A program made the position numbers and the translations under genes. From Thermomonospora catenispora (GTDB lineage: Bacteria > Actinomycetota > Actinomycetes > Streptosporangiales > Streptosporangiaceae), in the NCBI RefSeq assembly GCF_006363815.1, contig NZ_RRYT01000021.1, positions 1 to 64,000 on the forward strand: DNA of 64,000 bases. Reading direction: 5' to 3'. The notes under the pieces were generated by a model, which was given only the letters and a program-made list of their open reading frames with translations, was not told the origin of the DNA and did no database searches. This document shows, piece by piece, positions 30,397-40,310 of this stretch (its first letter is position 1; the number at the start of each line of letters is the position of its first letter).

Positions 30397-32004
30397 TTGA
30401 CGAGAGCACGACGGACGCAGGGACTCACCCGGCGCTCCTTCCTGGCCCGCGTGGGGGCCACCGGAGGCGCGGGGGCGATGTTCGCCACCATGGGCGCGCT
30501 GGGGCTCGCCCCCTCCGCCGAGGCCGCGACCAAGACCCCCTTCCAGCCGCCGCAGCCCTCGGACTTCCGGCTGCGCGGCCGCGCCGCCGCCAAGGTGCTG
30601 GTGCTGGGCGGGGGCGTGGCCGGGCTGACCGTCGCCTACGAGCTGGGCAAGGCCGGCTACGACTGCACCGTGCTGGAGGCCCGCGACCGGGTGGGCGGGC
30701 GCAACCTCACCATGCGGGGCGGGGACAGGCTGGAGGAGATCGGCGGCGCCGCCCAGCGCGCCCGCTTCAGCGACGGCCAGTACATGAACATGGGGCCGGC
30801 CCGCATCGCGCAGTGGATGACCACCATGGACTACTGCCGCGAGCTGGGCGTCCCCCTGGAGGTCTTCGCCAACTCCAACGCCGAGGCGCTGATCTACAAC
30901 GAGTCCTCCGGGATGACCGCCCCGGTCAAGTGGCGCACCGCCAAGGCGGACGTCTACGGCTACATCTCCGAGCTGCTGGCCAAGGCCACCGACCAGGGCG
31001 CGCTCGACCGGCGCCTCACCGAGACCGACAAGGAACGACTGCTGTCGTTCCTGTCGAGCTTCGGAGCGATCGGCCCCAAGTCCAGCGGCTACGCCTACAC
31101 CGGCACCGACCGGCGCGGCTACCGGGTCGACCCGGGCGCCGGGGACCAGGCGGGCACCGTGCTGGGGCCGCCGCCGTCGCTGTCGGAGGTGCTGGCCAGC
31201 GGGGTCGGCCGCTCCTTCTCCTTCGAGCTCGGCTACAGCCAGGCCATGCTCATGTTCCAGCCGGTCGGCGGCATGGACGCCATCCCGCGGGCGCTGGCCA
31301 AGGCGGTCGGGCCCGGCCGCATCAAGACCGGCGCCGAGGTCACCAAGATCACCAACCTGGCCGAGGGCGTGGAGGTCCACTACGTCAAGAACGGCAAGAC
31401 CCATCTGGCCAAGGCCGACTACGCCGTCGCCGCCCTGCCGCCCAACATCCTGGCCAAGATCCCCCACAACCTCGGGGCGGGCGTCCAGGCCGCGCTGGAG
31501 TACCCCACCGTCGTCTCCGCCGGCAAGCTCGGCATCGAGTACACCCGCCGCTGGTGGGAGCTGGAGGAGAACATCTACGGCGGGATCACCAATACCGACC
31601 TGGACACCTCGGTGATCTGGTACCCCTCCTACGGCTACGGCACCGAGCGCGGGGTGCTGTTGGCCTACTACAACTCCGGCCGCGACGCCCAGACCTACGA
31701 CCCGCTCACCCACGCCCAGCGCCTGGAGCGGGCGCTGCAGGCGGGCGCCAAGATCCACGGTCCCAAGTTCCGCAGGGACATCGCCGCCTCCCTCTCGATC
31801 GCCTGGCGCCGTCAGCCCCATCTCGAGGGCGCCTGGGTGAGCTGGCCCGCCCGCGGCGCCGAGTACCGGCTGCTCAACCGGCCCCAGGGCAACGTCTACT
31901 TCTGCGGCGACTGGCTCAGCTACGAGATCGCCTGGCAGCACGGGGCGTTCGAGTCGGCCCGCAAGGTCGTCACCGAACTGCACCAGCGGGTGCTGAAGTC
32001 CTGA
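30397..32004 (+). CDS. Tat-exported flavin monoamine/L-amino-acid oxidase
   Basis: A 535-residue FAD enzyme of the monoamine oxidase family, oxidising an amine or amino acid with release of hydrogen peroxide and ammonia. A twin-arginine signal, L-T-R-R-S-F-L-A-R-V near residues 9-18, directs folded export. The dinucleotide fold V-L-V-L-G-G-G-V-A-G-L-T-V-A lies near 66-79, followed by E-A-R-D-R-V-G-G-R. The C-terminal FAD motif is N-V-Y-F-C-G-D-W-L-S-Y. Start TTG 30397 has TTGGAGGTG 6-8 bases upstream. Substrate is unknown; a secreted peroxide-generating role is plausible. Confidence 0.92.
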   Translation: MTRARRTQGLTRRSFLARVGATGGAGAMFATMGALGLAPSAEAATKTPFQPPQPSDFRLRGRAAAKVLVLGGGVAGLTVAYELGKAGYDCTVLEARDRVGGRNLTMRGGDRLEEIGGAAQRARFSDGQYMNMGPARIAQWMTTMDYCRELGVPLEVFANSNAEALIYNESSGMTAPVKWRTAKADVYGYISELLAKATDQGALDRRLTETDKERLLSFLSSFGAIGPKSSGYAYTGTDRRGYRVDPGAGDQAGTVLGPPPSLSEVLASGVGRSFSFELGYSQAMLMFQPVGGMDAIPRALAKAVGPGRIKTGAEVTKITNLAEGVEVHYVKNGKTHLAKADYAVAALPPNILAKIPHNLGAGVQAALEYPTVVSAGKLGIEYTRRWWELEENIYGGITNTDLDTSVIWYPSYGYGTERGVLLAYYNSGRDAQTYDPLTHAQRLERALQAGAKIHGPKFRRDIAASLSIAWRRQPHLEGAWVSWPARGAEYRLLNRPQGNVYFCGDWLSYEIAWQHGAFESARKVVTELHQRVLKS

Positions 32005-32138
32005 AGACGGGCCGAGCCCCTGCGGGGCCGCGGCCGCGTCGGCGGCCGGCCCGCCCTCCCGGCGGACCGAAGAGGCCGCGCCCGGCTCCGGCGGCCTCCG
32101 TCGAGGGCGCCTCGGCCGGTCGCCGGCCCGGGCGCCGG

Positions 32139-33476
32139 TCAGAAGCGGATGAACTCCACGACGATGCGGCCCGCCGGCGCGTCACGGGTGCTGCCGACCA
32201 CCGCCCAGTCGTCCCCGAGCCCGTGCAGCCAGCCGGGGAACCGGCCCAGGAGCCGGCCGTCCGCGACGCGGTACACCAGCACGTGAGGGGAGCCGCCCTC
32301 GGCGCCGGTGACGGCCACGAGACCGTGGGTGACCATGGTCCTCCAGCTCGCCGACGAGTGCTCCAGCCCCGGATCGGGGGCGGTCCACCGGGTGCGTCCG
32401 GTCGCGAAGTCCAGCAGCGCCAGCTCACCGCGATCGCCCTGGTCGCGGATCAGGACGGAGCGGCCGTCGCCGTCGAGCGGCATCCCGGGCCGGTCGGCAC
32501 GCCAGACGGTCCTCCCCGTCCTCAGGTCGAACAGTTGCGGGCGTCCGTCCTCGGTGGAGGCGATGACGCGGCCGTCCGCGCCGATGAACTCCATGCCCGC
32601 GCTCAGAGGGGCGAGGAACTTCTCGCACTCTCCGTCGGAGCCGCGGTGGCTGAAGACCTTCCGCGTCCACATGCGGCGACCGGATTCCGCGTCGACCGCC
32701 TGGACGGTGACGGTGCAGCGCTCGTCCCCTTCGGGGGGATCGTGATCGGTCGAGATCAGCGTTCGCCCGACCACGAGCTGGTGCCAGCCGAGCTCTTCGG
32801 CCCGGCCGGGCGCCGGGCGTCCGGTCCGGGTGTCGCGCACGCCCCACAGGGAGGGGCTCTTGCGATCCTTCGGGCGCCAGCCGAGCCCGGCCGAGGTCGG
32901 GACGTAGTCGCCGGTCGGCGCGGCGAGCGGGGCGCGCACTCCGATCCTGTCGTCGGGGAACGAGGACTCCGCGGGGACCGTCCAGCGGACCTCGCCGGTG
33001 CGCGGTTCGTGCCGGGTCGTGGCGCACTTCTCCGCGGCGTCGCACGCGCTGACGAAGATCGCGTCCTGGGTGACCAGCAGGCTGCGCGCGGACTCCCCGC
33101 GCCACAGGGTCCGGCCGGTCGCGGGGTCGATGACCGTGAACGGGCCCTTCCCGTCCGGGTCGTCCTTCCGCCAGTCCACGATCACCTCGTCGGTGACGCG
33201 CCGCACGTGCTTGTCGCCGGACGGCGAACGCCACAGCCGCCGGCCGGTGGCGACGTCCAGACCCATCACCGCCTCGTCGGTCAGGACCACCGCGACCCGG
33301 CCGACGACCACCGTCCTGTTGAGCCCGGCGGGCGTCTGCGCCGACCATTGCGGCGCCGGCCCCGCCCGCTTCGGCGTCGGCGGGTCGTCCGGCGGGAAGA
33401 GACCCGACGTGCAGGCGGCGAGGGACGAGACGGCCGTGATCGCCGCGCCGATGCGCAATCCGGTGGACAGGCCCAT
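32139..33476 (-). CDS. PQQ-like beta-propeller lipoprotein
   Basis: A 445-residue lipoprotein with lipobox V-S-S-L-A-A-C near residue 22 and a run of propeller repeats such as L-D-V-A-T-G-R-R-L-W-R and I-D-P-A-T-G-R-T-L-W-R. Four Cys in the mature part may form disulfides. It is convergent with the amine oxidase and divergent from dnaG across 74 bp. Related in repeat type, not closely in sequence, to the protein at 23691. It could aid beta-barrel-like assembly or bind a ligand; nothing in the sequence decides. Confidence 0.85.
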   Translation of the reverse strand: MGLSTGLRIGAAITAVSSLAACTSGLFPPDDPPTPKRAGPAPQWSAQTPAGLNRTVVVGRVAVVLTDEAVMGLDVATGRRLWRSPSGDKHVRRVTDEVIVDWRKDDPDGKGPFTVIDPATGRTLWRGESARSLLVTQDAIFVSACDAAEKCATTRHEPRTGEVRWTVPAESSFPDDRIGVRAPLAAPTGDYVPTSAGLGWRPKDRKSPSLWGVRDTRTGRPAPGRAEELGWHQLVVGRTLISTDHDPPEGDERCTVTVQAVDAESGRRMWTRKVFSHRGSDGECEKFLAPLSAGMEFIGADGRVIASTEDGRPQLFDLRTGRTVWRADRPGMPLDGDGRSVLIRDQGDRGELALLDFATGRTRWTAPDPGLEHSSASWRTMVTHGLVAVTGAEGGSPHVLVYRVADGRLLGRFPGWLHGLGDDWAVVGSTRDAPAGRIVVEFIRF

Positions 33477-33538
33477 GATCCGTATTGTCTCGGGGCGCTC
33501 CGGGCCCGGACGGGAGGGGACGGCGGCCGGAGCGGGAT

Positions 33539-33544
33539 TAGACT
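33539..33544 (+). promoter_or_regulatory. -10 element of leaderless dnaG
   Basis: TAGACT ends six bases before GTG 33551. Confidence 0.5.
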
Positions 33545-33550
33545 CGCGGC

Positions 33551-35443
33551 GTGGCAGGCCGGATTCGCAACGAGGACATCGCGCTCGTCCGTGAGCGGTC
33601 GCCGATCGCCGACGTGGTGGGGGAGTACCTCCAGCTGCGCAACGCGGGTGGAGGCGACCTGAAGGGGTTGTGCCCCTTCCACGATGAGAAGACGCCGTCG
33701 TTCAACGTGACCCCCTCGCGGGGGCTGTACTGGTGCTTCGGCTGCGGTGAGGGCGGGGACGTCATCACCTTCGTGCAGAAGATGGAGCACCTGACCTTCA
33801 CCGAGGCGGTGCAGCGGCTCGCCGCCAGGGCCGGCGTCGAGCTGCACTACGAGGAGGGCGGCTACGCTCCTCGCCGCCGGGACGGGCAGCGCGCCCGCCT
33901 GGTGGAGGCGCATCGGATCGCCGCGGAGTTCTACGCCGAGCAGCTGGCCTCCGACGAGGCGCTGATCGGACGGCGGTTCCTCGCCGAGCGCGGCTTCGAC
34001 GCCTCGCACGCCGAGCACTTCGGGGTCGGCTACGCCCCCCGCGGCTGGGAGACGCTGGTCCGGCACCTGCGCGGGCGCGGATTCACCGACCAGGAGCTGA
34101 TCACGGCCGGGCTGGCGCGGGAGGGCCGCCGGGGGCCGGTGGACCGGTTCCGGGGACGGCTGGTGTGGCCGATCCGGGACATGACCGGGGACGTGATCGG
34201 GTTCGGCGCCCGCAGGCTCTACGACAACGACGACGGCCCCAAGTACCTCAACACCCCCGAGACGCCGCTGTTCAAGAAGGGCTCGGTGCTGTACGGGGCG
34301 GACCTGGCCAAGAAGGAGATGGCCCGGCGTCGCCAGGCGGTGATCGTCGAGGGCTACACCGACGTGATGGCCTGTCATCTGGCCGGGGTGCCGACCGCGG
34401 TGGCGACCTGCGGGACCTCGTTCGGCGAGGAGCACGCCAAGCTGCTGCGCCGGTTGCTGATGGACCAGCCGGACGCCCGTGCCGAGATCATCTTCACCTT
34501 CGACGGGGACGCCGCCGGGCGGCGCGCCGCGCTGCGCGCCTACGAGCAGGACCAGCGGTTCGCCGCGCAGACCTTCGTGGCGGTGCAGCCGGACGGCCTG
34601 GACCCCTGTGAGCTGCGGCTCAAGCACGGCGACGCGGCGGTGCGCGACCTGATCGCCTCGCGGACCCAGCTGTTCGAGTTCGTCATCCGCGCCACCATCG
34701 AGCGGTACGACGTCAGCACCAACGAGGGGCGGCTGGCCGCGCTGGACGCCGCCGCCCCGGTGGTGGCGGGGATCAAGGACGCCGGCCTGCGCAAGATGTA
34801 CGCCGCCAGCCTGGACCGCTGGCTGGGGATCATGGACGAGGAGCTGGTGCTGCGCCGGGTCCGCGAACAGGGGATGCGCGGCCGCGCCGCGGACGGACGG
34901 CCGGTGCGGGTCACCGGCGGGCGGCCGGACGCCGGGCGTCCGGCGGCCGGCGGGCGGTCCGGGCACGATCTGAGCGACCCGGACGTGCGCCGCGAGTGGG
35001 AGCTGCTGAAGTTCGCCGTGCAGCGCCCGGCGATCGTCGGCCCGGCGTTCGACGAGCTGCCGGCCGCGGCGTTCACCGCACCGCCGCACGCGGCGGTTCG
35101 GGAGCTGATCGCACAGGTCGGCGGGGTGGCCTCGGCCGGCGGGACGGATTGGGCGGTGCGGCTGCGCGAGGCCGCTCCGAACGAGCAGATCGCCGGCCTG
35201 GTCACCCGGCTGGCGGTGGAACCGCTCCACTTCACCGGCGAAACGGACGACCGATATGCGGCCGAGTTGCTCGCCCGGATCGCAGAACGCCAGCTCACGA
35301 GCGAGATCGCAGCTCTCAAGGTCAAACTGGAACGGCTGAATCCGGTCGAGCATCCGGAGGACTACGCCCGGCTGTTCGGGGATCTGGTGGCGCTTGAGCA
35401 GCGCAGACGCGTGATGCGGGAGCGTGCTCTCGGGGCCCCATAG
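33551..35443 (+). CDS. dnaG: DNA primase
   Basis: Lays RNA primers at the replication fork. The 630-residue protein has the N-terminal zinc finger C-P-F-H (41-44) and C-F-G-C (62-65), the RNA polymerase domain with V-E-G-Y-T-D-V-M-A near 266 and the Toprim D-G-D region F-D-G-D-A-A-G near 317, and a C-terminal helicase-interaction domain after an Arg/Gly-rich linker (about 440-475). GTG 33551 is preceded by TAGACT and no ribosome site, so it is probably leaderless. It is followed closely by the sigma factor gene. Confidence 0.96.
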   Translation: MAGRIRNEDIALVRERSPIADVVGEYLQLRNAGGGDLKGLCPFHDEKTPSFNVTPSRGLYWCFGCGEGGDVITFVQKMEHLTFTEAVQRLAARAGVELHYEEGGYAPRRRDGQRARLVEAHRIAAEFYAEQLASDEALIGRRFLAERGFDASHAEHFGVGYAPRGWETLVRHLRGRGFTDQELITAGLAREGRRGPVDRFRGRLVWPIRDMTGDVIGFGARRLYDNDDGPKYLNTPETPLFKKGSVLYGADLAKKEMARRRQAVIVEGYTDVMACHLAGVPTAVATCGTSFGEEHAKLLRRLLMDQPDARAEIIFTFDGDAAGRRAALRAYEQDQRFAAQTFVAVQPDGLDPCELRLKHGDAAVRDLIASRTQLFEFVIRATIERYDVSTNEGRLAALDAAAPVVAGIKDAGLRKMYAASLDRWLGIMDEELVLRRVREQGMRGRAADGRPVRVTGGRPDAGRPAAGGRSGHDLSDPDVRREWELLKFAVQRPAIVGPAFDELPAAAFTAPPHAAVRELIAQVGGVASAGGTDWAVRLREAAPNEQIAGLVTRLAVEPLHFTGETDDRYAAELLARIAERQLTSEIAALKVKLERLNPVEHPEDYARLFGDLVALEQRRRVMRERALGAP

Positions 35444-35484
35444 CACACTTTCTGTGAAATTGGGTGCTGTGATCTAGGCCTCGC

Positions 35485-36660
<1,176 letters not shown>

Positions 36661-36676
36661 CGCCCGGCCGCAGATT

Positions 36677-36717
36677 CAGGTCGGGCGACCGCGGGCGCGA
36701 GGCGGTCGCCCGACCTG
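36677..36717 (+). terminator. Strong terminator of the sigma factor gene
   Basis: A 16-bp perfect stem (36677-36692 with 36702-36717) and a 9-base loop, followed by TTCC. Confidence 0.85.
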
Positions 36718-36985
36718 TTCCTGCGGCCGGCTCGGACCTCGCGTCGCCCGCGACGGCGGACGCCGCGGCCCGCGCCGCGGGCGGCGCGCGGGAGCGGGGC
36801 CGCGGACGCCCGTGCGCCGGCGGCGCCGGGGACGACGGGGACGACGGCGCCGGAGACGGTGAGGACCCGGAGACGGTGGGGAGCCGGCGGTGAGAGCCGC
36901 GCACCGAGGGGCGCCGGTGGGGGCCGATGGGGCGTCTGGACCGGTGGAAGAGGTCGTTACCGGGGCATAACCCCCGTTCGTCGTC

Positions 36986-36991
36986 TACGGT
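36986..36991 (+). promoter_or_regulatory. -10 element of the leaderless YbjQ gene
   Basis: TACGGT ends six bases before ATG 36998. Confidence 0.5.
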
Positions 36992-36997
36992 GGGGTC

Positions 36998-37492
36998 ATG
37001 CTGATCGTCACGACTGATGGCCTGCCGGGATATGAGATCCGCAGGGTGCTCGGCGAGGTGTTCGGGGTCGCCGTCCAGACCGATCAGGGCACCGCGCCCC
37101 CGGCGGGGAGCTCCCCCAGCAGCGGGACCTTTCGGGTGACCGGCGAGCAGCCGGCCCTCGGCCTGTCCCGGGCCCGCCGGGAGGCCGTGCAGCGGCTCGC
37201 CGAGGAGGCACGCCGGATGGGGGCCACCGCGGTGGTGGGGATGACCTTCGACAACGCCTTCGTCAGCAGCGGCTCCGGACGCGGCGGCCACGAGGTCTGC
37301 GCCTACGGCACCGCCGTCGTCGCCGAGCCCGTCGCCCCCCAGGCCCGGCACCACTCCTCCGACGGTTACGCCAAGCCCGCCGCCCCCCAGCCTCAGCCCC
37401 AGCCGGTCCACCCGTACGCCGATCAGCCCGGCCGCCCGCCCATGGTCGCCCGCAACCTCACCATCGGCCTGCACAACGAGAGCCCGCGCTGA
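36998..37492 (+). CDS. YbjQ/UPF0145 family protein
   Basis: A 164-residue protein. The N-terminal ~110 residues match the YbjQ (DUF74, heavy-metal-binding) fold: M-L-I-V-T-T-D-G-L-P-G-Y-E-I, then A-R-R-M-G-A-T-A-V-V-G-M-T-F-D near 74-88 and C-A-Y-G-T-A-V near 102. The family forms pentamers of unknown function. The C-terminal tail (about 115-155) is Pro/Gln-rich and disordered. It is next to the Ter-type cluster on the same strand but separated by the minus-strand coiled-coil gene. Confidence 0.85.
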   Translation: MLIVTTDGLPGYEIRRVLGEVFGVAVQTDQGTAPPAGSSPSSGTFRVTGEQPALGLSRARREAVQRLAEEARRMGATAVVGMTFDNAFVSSGSGRGGHEVCAYGTAVVAEPVAPQARHHSSDGYAKPAAPQPQPQPVHPYADQPGRPPMVARNLTIGLHNESPR

Positions 37493-37564
37493 GCCGCGCG
37501 GAGAGCGCGGAGAGGACGCCCGCCGCATCCGCGCGGGCTGCGGACGCGCGCCGCCGCGCGCTCC

Positions 37565-38830
37565 TCAGCCGTTGTGACGGCGGGCCAGCTCGGCCCGGAC
37601 CTGGGCCACGACGTCCTTGGCGGCCGTTGTGACGGACTCCAGTTCCCGCAGGTAGGACCAGTAGTCGGGGTGGGGGCCGGTGAGCCGGCGCGGGGCGGCC
37701 TCCAGCCGCTCGGCCAGGGCGTCCAGAGCGCCGGCGTGGCGGGAGGAGAACTCCGGGCCGGCGTTGACGACGAAGCGCTGGGCGTCGCGGACGACGAAGC
37801 GTGCGGCCTCGGCGGGGGCGCCGGGGTCGGCTGCGGTGGCGTTCAGCTCCTCGAGGCGATCGGTGACCTGACGGGCGCGGCGGTCGGCGGCGGTCAGCTC
37901 GGTGCGGGCGGCGGTCACGGCGTGGCGGGCCTGGCGCCACTCGCCGCGGGCGGCGTGCCCTTCGGCCTCGGCGATCCGCTCCCGGGCCCGGGCGACGCCC
38001 TCCTCGATGGCCTCGGGGGCGTTCTTGAGGTCCTCCCAGCAGGCCAGCGAATAACCGCGCAGCAGGGCGCGCATCGCGGCGCGGACCGGCTCGACGCGGC
38101 CGGCCACGGCCTCGGCCCTCGTGCGCACGGAGGCCAGCGCGTTGCGGACCTTCTCGGCCTCCTTGGGCAGCTCCTCGGCCTGCTCGCGGGCGCGTTCGGC
38201 GCCGTTGCGGACCTCGTCGGCGGCCTGCAGCGCACCCGCCAGACCCAGCCCGCCCAGCCCGGCGGAGGACAGCCGCTCCAGCGTCTTCCGGGCCCGCGTC
38301 AGCTCGGCCTCGGGGTCGGTGACGTCCCAGCCCTCCGCACGGGCCCGCTCGACGGCGGTCTCGGCCGCGGCGACGGCCTCCCGGGCGGCGTTCAGCCTGG
38401 GCGGCAGCCGCTCCAGCGCGGCCTCCAGACCGGCCATGCGGTCGGCCAGGCGGGCGGCGAAGCCGTTCAGCTCGGCGGTGACCTTGTCCAGGCCCTCGGC
38501 GGCCGACTCCAGGGCGCGGCGGGCGGCCCGGTACTCGGCGGCCGAGCGGTCCGGGTCGTCCAGGTCGTGGGAGTCCAGCACGGCGATGTAGGCGGCGGCG
38601 GTGGCGTCGGCGCGCTCCTTCAGCGCCGCCATCTCCCGCCGGGCGGAGGCGCCGGCGGCGGGGTCCAGATCGGCGAACAGGGTGACCCGTCCCTCGACGT
38701 ACCGTTGCGCCTGATCCATGTCGTAGAACGCGGTGGCGGCCCGTTCCCGGGCGGCGACCGCCGCGTTCCGCGCGGCCTCGACCGATCCGCCGCGGCGTCC
38801 GCGGCGGCTCCGATCACCTGCTCCCCACAA
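37565..38830 (-). CDS. Long coiled-coil protein of the Ter gene cluster
   Basis: A protein of up to 421 residues, very rich in Ala, Glu and Arg with heptad-like spacing over most of its length (about 15-340), such as A-L-E-R-L-P-P-R-L-N-A-A-R-E-A-V. I see no signal peptide, membrane helix or enzyme motif. The start is unclear: TTG 38830 opens the frame and no strong ribosome site is visible. It is divergent from the first terD gene and shares its 221-bp control region. I do not recognise a named family; comparable coiled-coil proteins occur beside terD genes. A scaffold role is inferred. Confidence 0.75.
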   Translation of the reverse strand: MWGAGDRSRRGRRGGSVEAARNAAVAARERAATAFYDMDQAQRYVEGRVTLFADLDPAAGASARREMAALKERADATAAAYIAVLDSHDLDDPDRSAAEYRAARRALESAAEGLDKVTAELNGFAARLADRMAGLEAALERLPPRLNAAREAVAAAETAVERARAEGWDVTDPEAELTRARKTLERLSSAGLGGLGLAGALQAADEVRNGAERAREQAEELPKEAEKVRNALASVRTRAEAVAGRVEPVRAAMRALLRGYSLACWEDLKNAPEAIEEGVARARERIAEAEGHAARGEWRQARHAVTAARTELTAADRRARQVTDRLEELNATAADPGAPAEAARFVVRDAQRFVVNAGPEFSSRHAGALDALAERLEAAPRRLTGPHPDYWSYLRELESVTTAAKDVVAQVRAELARRHNG

Positions 38831-38988
38831 AGCGACTCCGCCGTTCCGCCGTGCCGACCGACGCGGGAGCGCTCCGCGCGCCCCGCGTCCCCGTCCGTTC
38901 CCCAGTGTGGCCTACTCCGGACATCGGGTTCACCGTCGGGAGGCGTCGGGATCTCGTTCTCGGGGCCGACGAAAGGGGCGGGAACGGA

Positions 38989-39023
38989 TAGCATCGGCCC
39001 GACGTCATTACGAGTGACGTCGG
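38989..39023 (+). promoter_or_regulatory. terD operon promoter with 9-bp palindrome at the transcription start
   Basis: TAGCAT (38989-38994) is the probable -10 element. It is followed at once by CCGACGTCA (38999-39007) and TGACGTCGG (39015-39023), a perfect inverted repeat with a 7-base centre at about +1 to +23. As DNA this is a repressor operator; as RNA it is a 5' hairpin before the GGAGG ribosome site of terD. Confidence 0.6.
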
Positions 39024-39051
39024 CCGAGAGAAGAGCGATCATGGAGGCACT

Positions 39052-39627
39052 GTGGGTGTCAGTCTGAGCAAGGGCGGCAACGTCTCGCTCACCAAACAGG
39101 CGCCGGGACTGACCGCGGTCACCGTGGGGCTCGGGTGGGACGTGCGGACCACCACGGGCGCCGACTTCGACCTCGACGCCTCCGCGATCGTGGTGGACGC
39201 CGGCGGCAAGGTGCTGTCGGACCAGCACTTCGTGTTCTTCAACAACCTGCGCACCCCCGACGGGGCCGTGGAGCACTCGGGGGACAACCTGACCGGCGTC
39301 GGCGAGGGCGATGACGAGCAGATCAAGGTGAACCTGGCCGGGATGCCCGCCGAGGCGCAGCGGGTGGTGTTCGCGGTGTCGATCTACGAGGCCGACAAGC
39401 GCGGGCAGAACTTCGGCCAGGTCCGCAACGCCTTCATCCGCGTCGTCAACCAGGCCGACGGCAGCGAGCTGGCCCGCTACGACCTGACCGAGGACGCCTC
39501 CACCGAGACCGCCATGGTCTTCGGCGAGCTGTACCGCAACGGTGCGGAGTGGAAGTTCCGGGCCGTCGGCCAGGGTTACGCCTCCGGGCTGGCCGGGATC
39601 GCCATGGACTTCGGGGTCAACGTCTGA
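39052..39627 (+). CDS. terD: TerD family calcium-binding stress protein (copy 1)
   Basis: A 191-residue cytoplasmic protein starting at GTG 39052 with GGAGG 5-6 bases upstream. TerD proteins are beta-sandwich calcium binders linked to tellurite, phage and stress resistance. The hallmark is present: [12 protein letters not shown] at the N-terminus, D-F-D-L-D-A-S-A near 40, and [12 protein letters not shown] near 78-89, where the acidic residues bind calcium. It is first in an operon with a second terD and a TerC-like gene. It is very similar to copy 2, so the two arose by tandem duplication. Confidence 0.94.
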   Translation: MGVSLSKGGNVSLTKQAPGLTAVTVGLGWDVRTTTGADFDLDASAIVVDAGGKVLSDQHFVFFNNLRTPDGAVEHSGDNLTGVGEGDDEQIKVNLAGMPAEAQRVVFAVSIYEADKRGQNFGQVRNAFIRVVNQADGSELARYDLTEDASTETAMVFGELYRNGAEWKFRAVGQGYASGLAGIAMDFGVNV

Positions 39628-39696
39628 CGACCCGCGGTATCGGGGGGCATCTCACAGCACTGCCGACAAATCGAACGGAGTAGGAGCGACCCGATC

Positions 39697-40275
39697 ATGG
39701 GAGTTTCCCTCGCCAAAGGCGGCAACGTCTCGCTGACCAAGGCCGCGCCCAACCTGACCGCCGTCGCCGTGGGCCTGGGCTGGGACGTGCGCACCACCAC
39801 CGGCGCCGACTTCGACCTGGACGCCTCGGCGCTGATGCTGGGAGCCAACGGCAAGGTCCTGTCGGACCAGCACTTCGTGTTCTTCAACAACCTGCGCAGC
39901 CCGGACGGCTCGGTCGAGCACACCGGCGACAACCTCACCGGTGAAGGGGAGGGCGACGACGAGGTCATCAACGTGGACCTGACCCGGGTTCCGCCCCAGT
40001 GCGAGCGGATCGTCTTCCCGGTGTCGATCTACGAGGCCGACAAGCGCGGCCAGAGCTTCGGCCAGGTCCGCAACGCCTACATCCGCATCGTCAACCGCAC
40101 CGACGGCAGCGAGCTGGCCCGCTTCGACCTGACCGAGGACGCCTCGACGGAGACCGCGATGGTCTTCGGCGAGCTGTACCGCTACAACAACGAGTGGAAG
40201 TTCCGGGCGATCGGCCAGGGCTACGCCTCCGGGCTGGCCGGGATCGCCATGGACTTCGGCGTCAACGTCGGCTGA
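39697..40275 (+). CDS. terD: TerD family calcium-binding stress protein (copy 2)
   Basis: A 192-residue paralogue 69 bp after copy 1, with ATG 39697 and G-G-A-G elements 8-14 bases upstream. All calcium-site residues are kept (D-F-D-L-D-A-S-A and [12 protein letters not shown]). Differences from copy 1 are concentrated in two places: A-L-M-L-G-A-N-G versus A-I-V-V-D-A-G-G and T-R-V-P-P-Q-C-E versus A-G-M-P-A-E-A-Q, which lie in loops. The two copies probably form mixed assemblies. Confidence 0.94.
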   Translation: MGVSLAKGGNVSLTKAAPNLTAVAVGLGWDVRTTTGADFDLDASALMLGANGKVLSDQHFVFFNNLRSPDGSVEHTGDNLTGEGEGDDEVINVDLTRVPPQCERIVFPVSIYEADKRGQSFGQVRNAYIRIVNRTDGSELARFDLTEDASTETAMVFGELYRYNNEWKFRAIGQGYASGLAGIAMDFGVNVG

Positions 40276-40310
40276 TGCGTTGACGTTCCCCGCCTAGCAG
40301 AGACACATCC

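Larger units (their letters stand above)
36661..36997. other. 337-bp intergenic region
   Basis: Contains the sigma-gene terminator at 36677-36717 and, at its right end, the TACGGT -10 element of the next gene. The middle is extremely GC-rich, with GGCGCC-type runs and a repeated GACGGTG-like element; no gene is supported. Confidence 0.5.
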
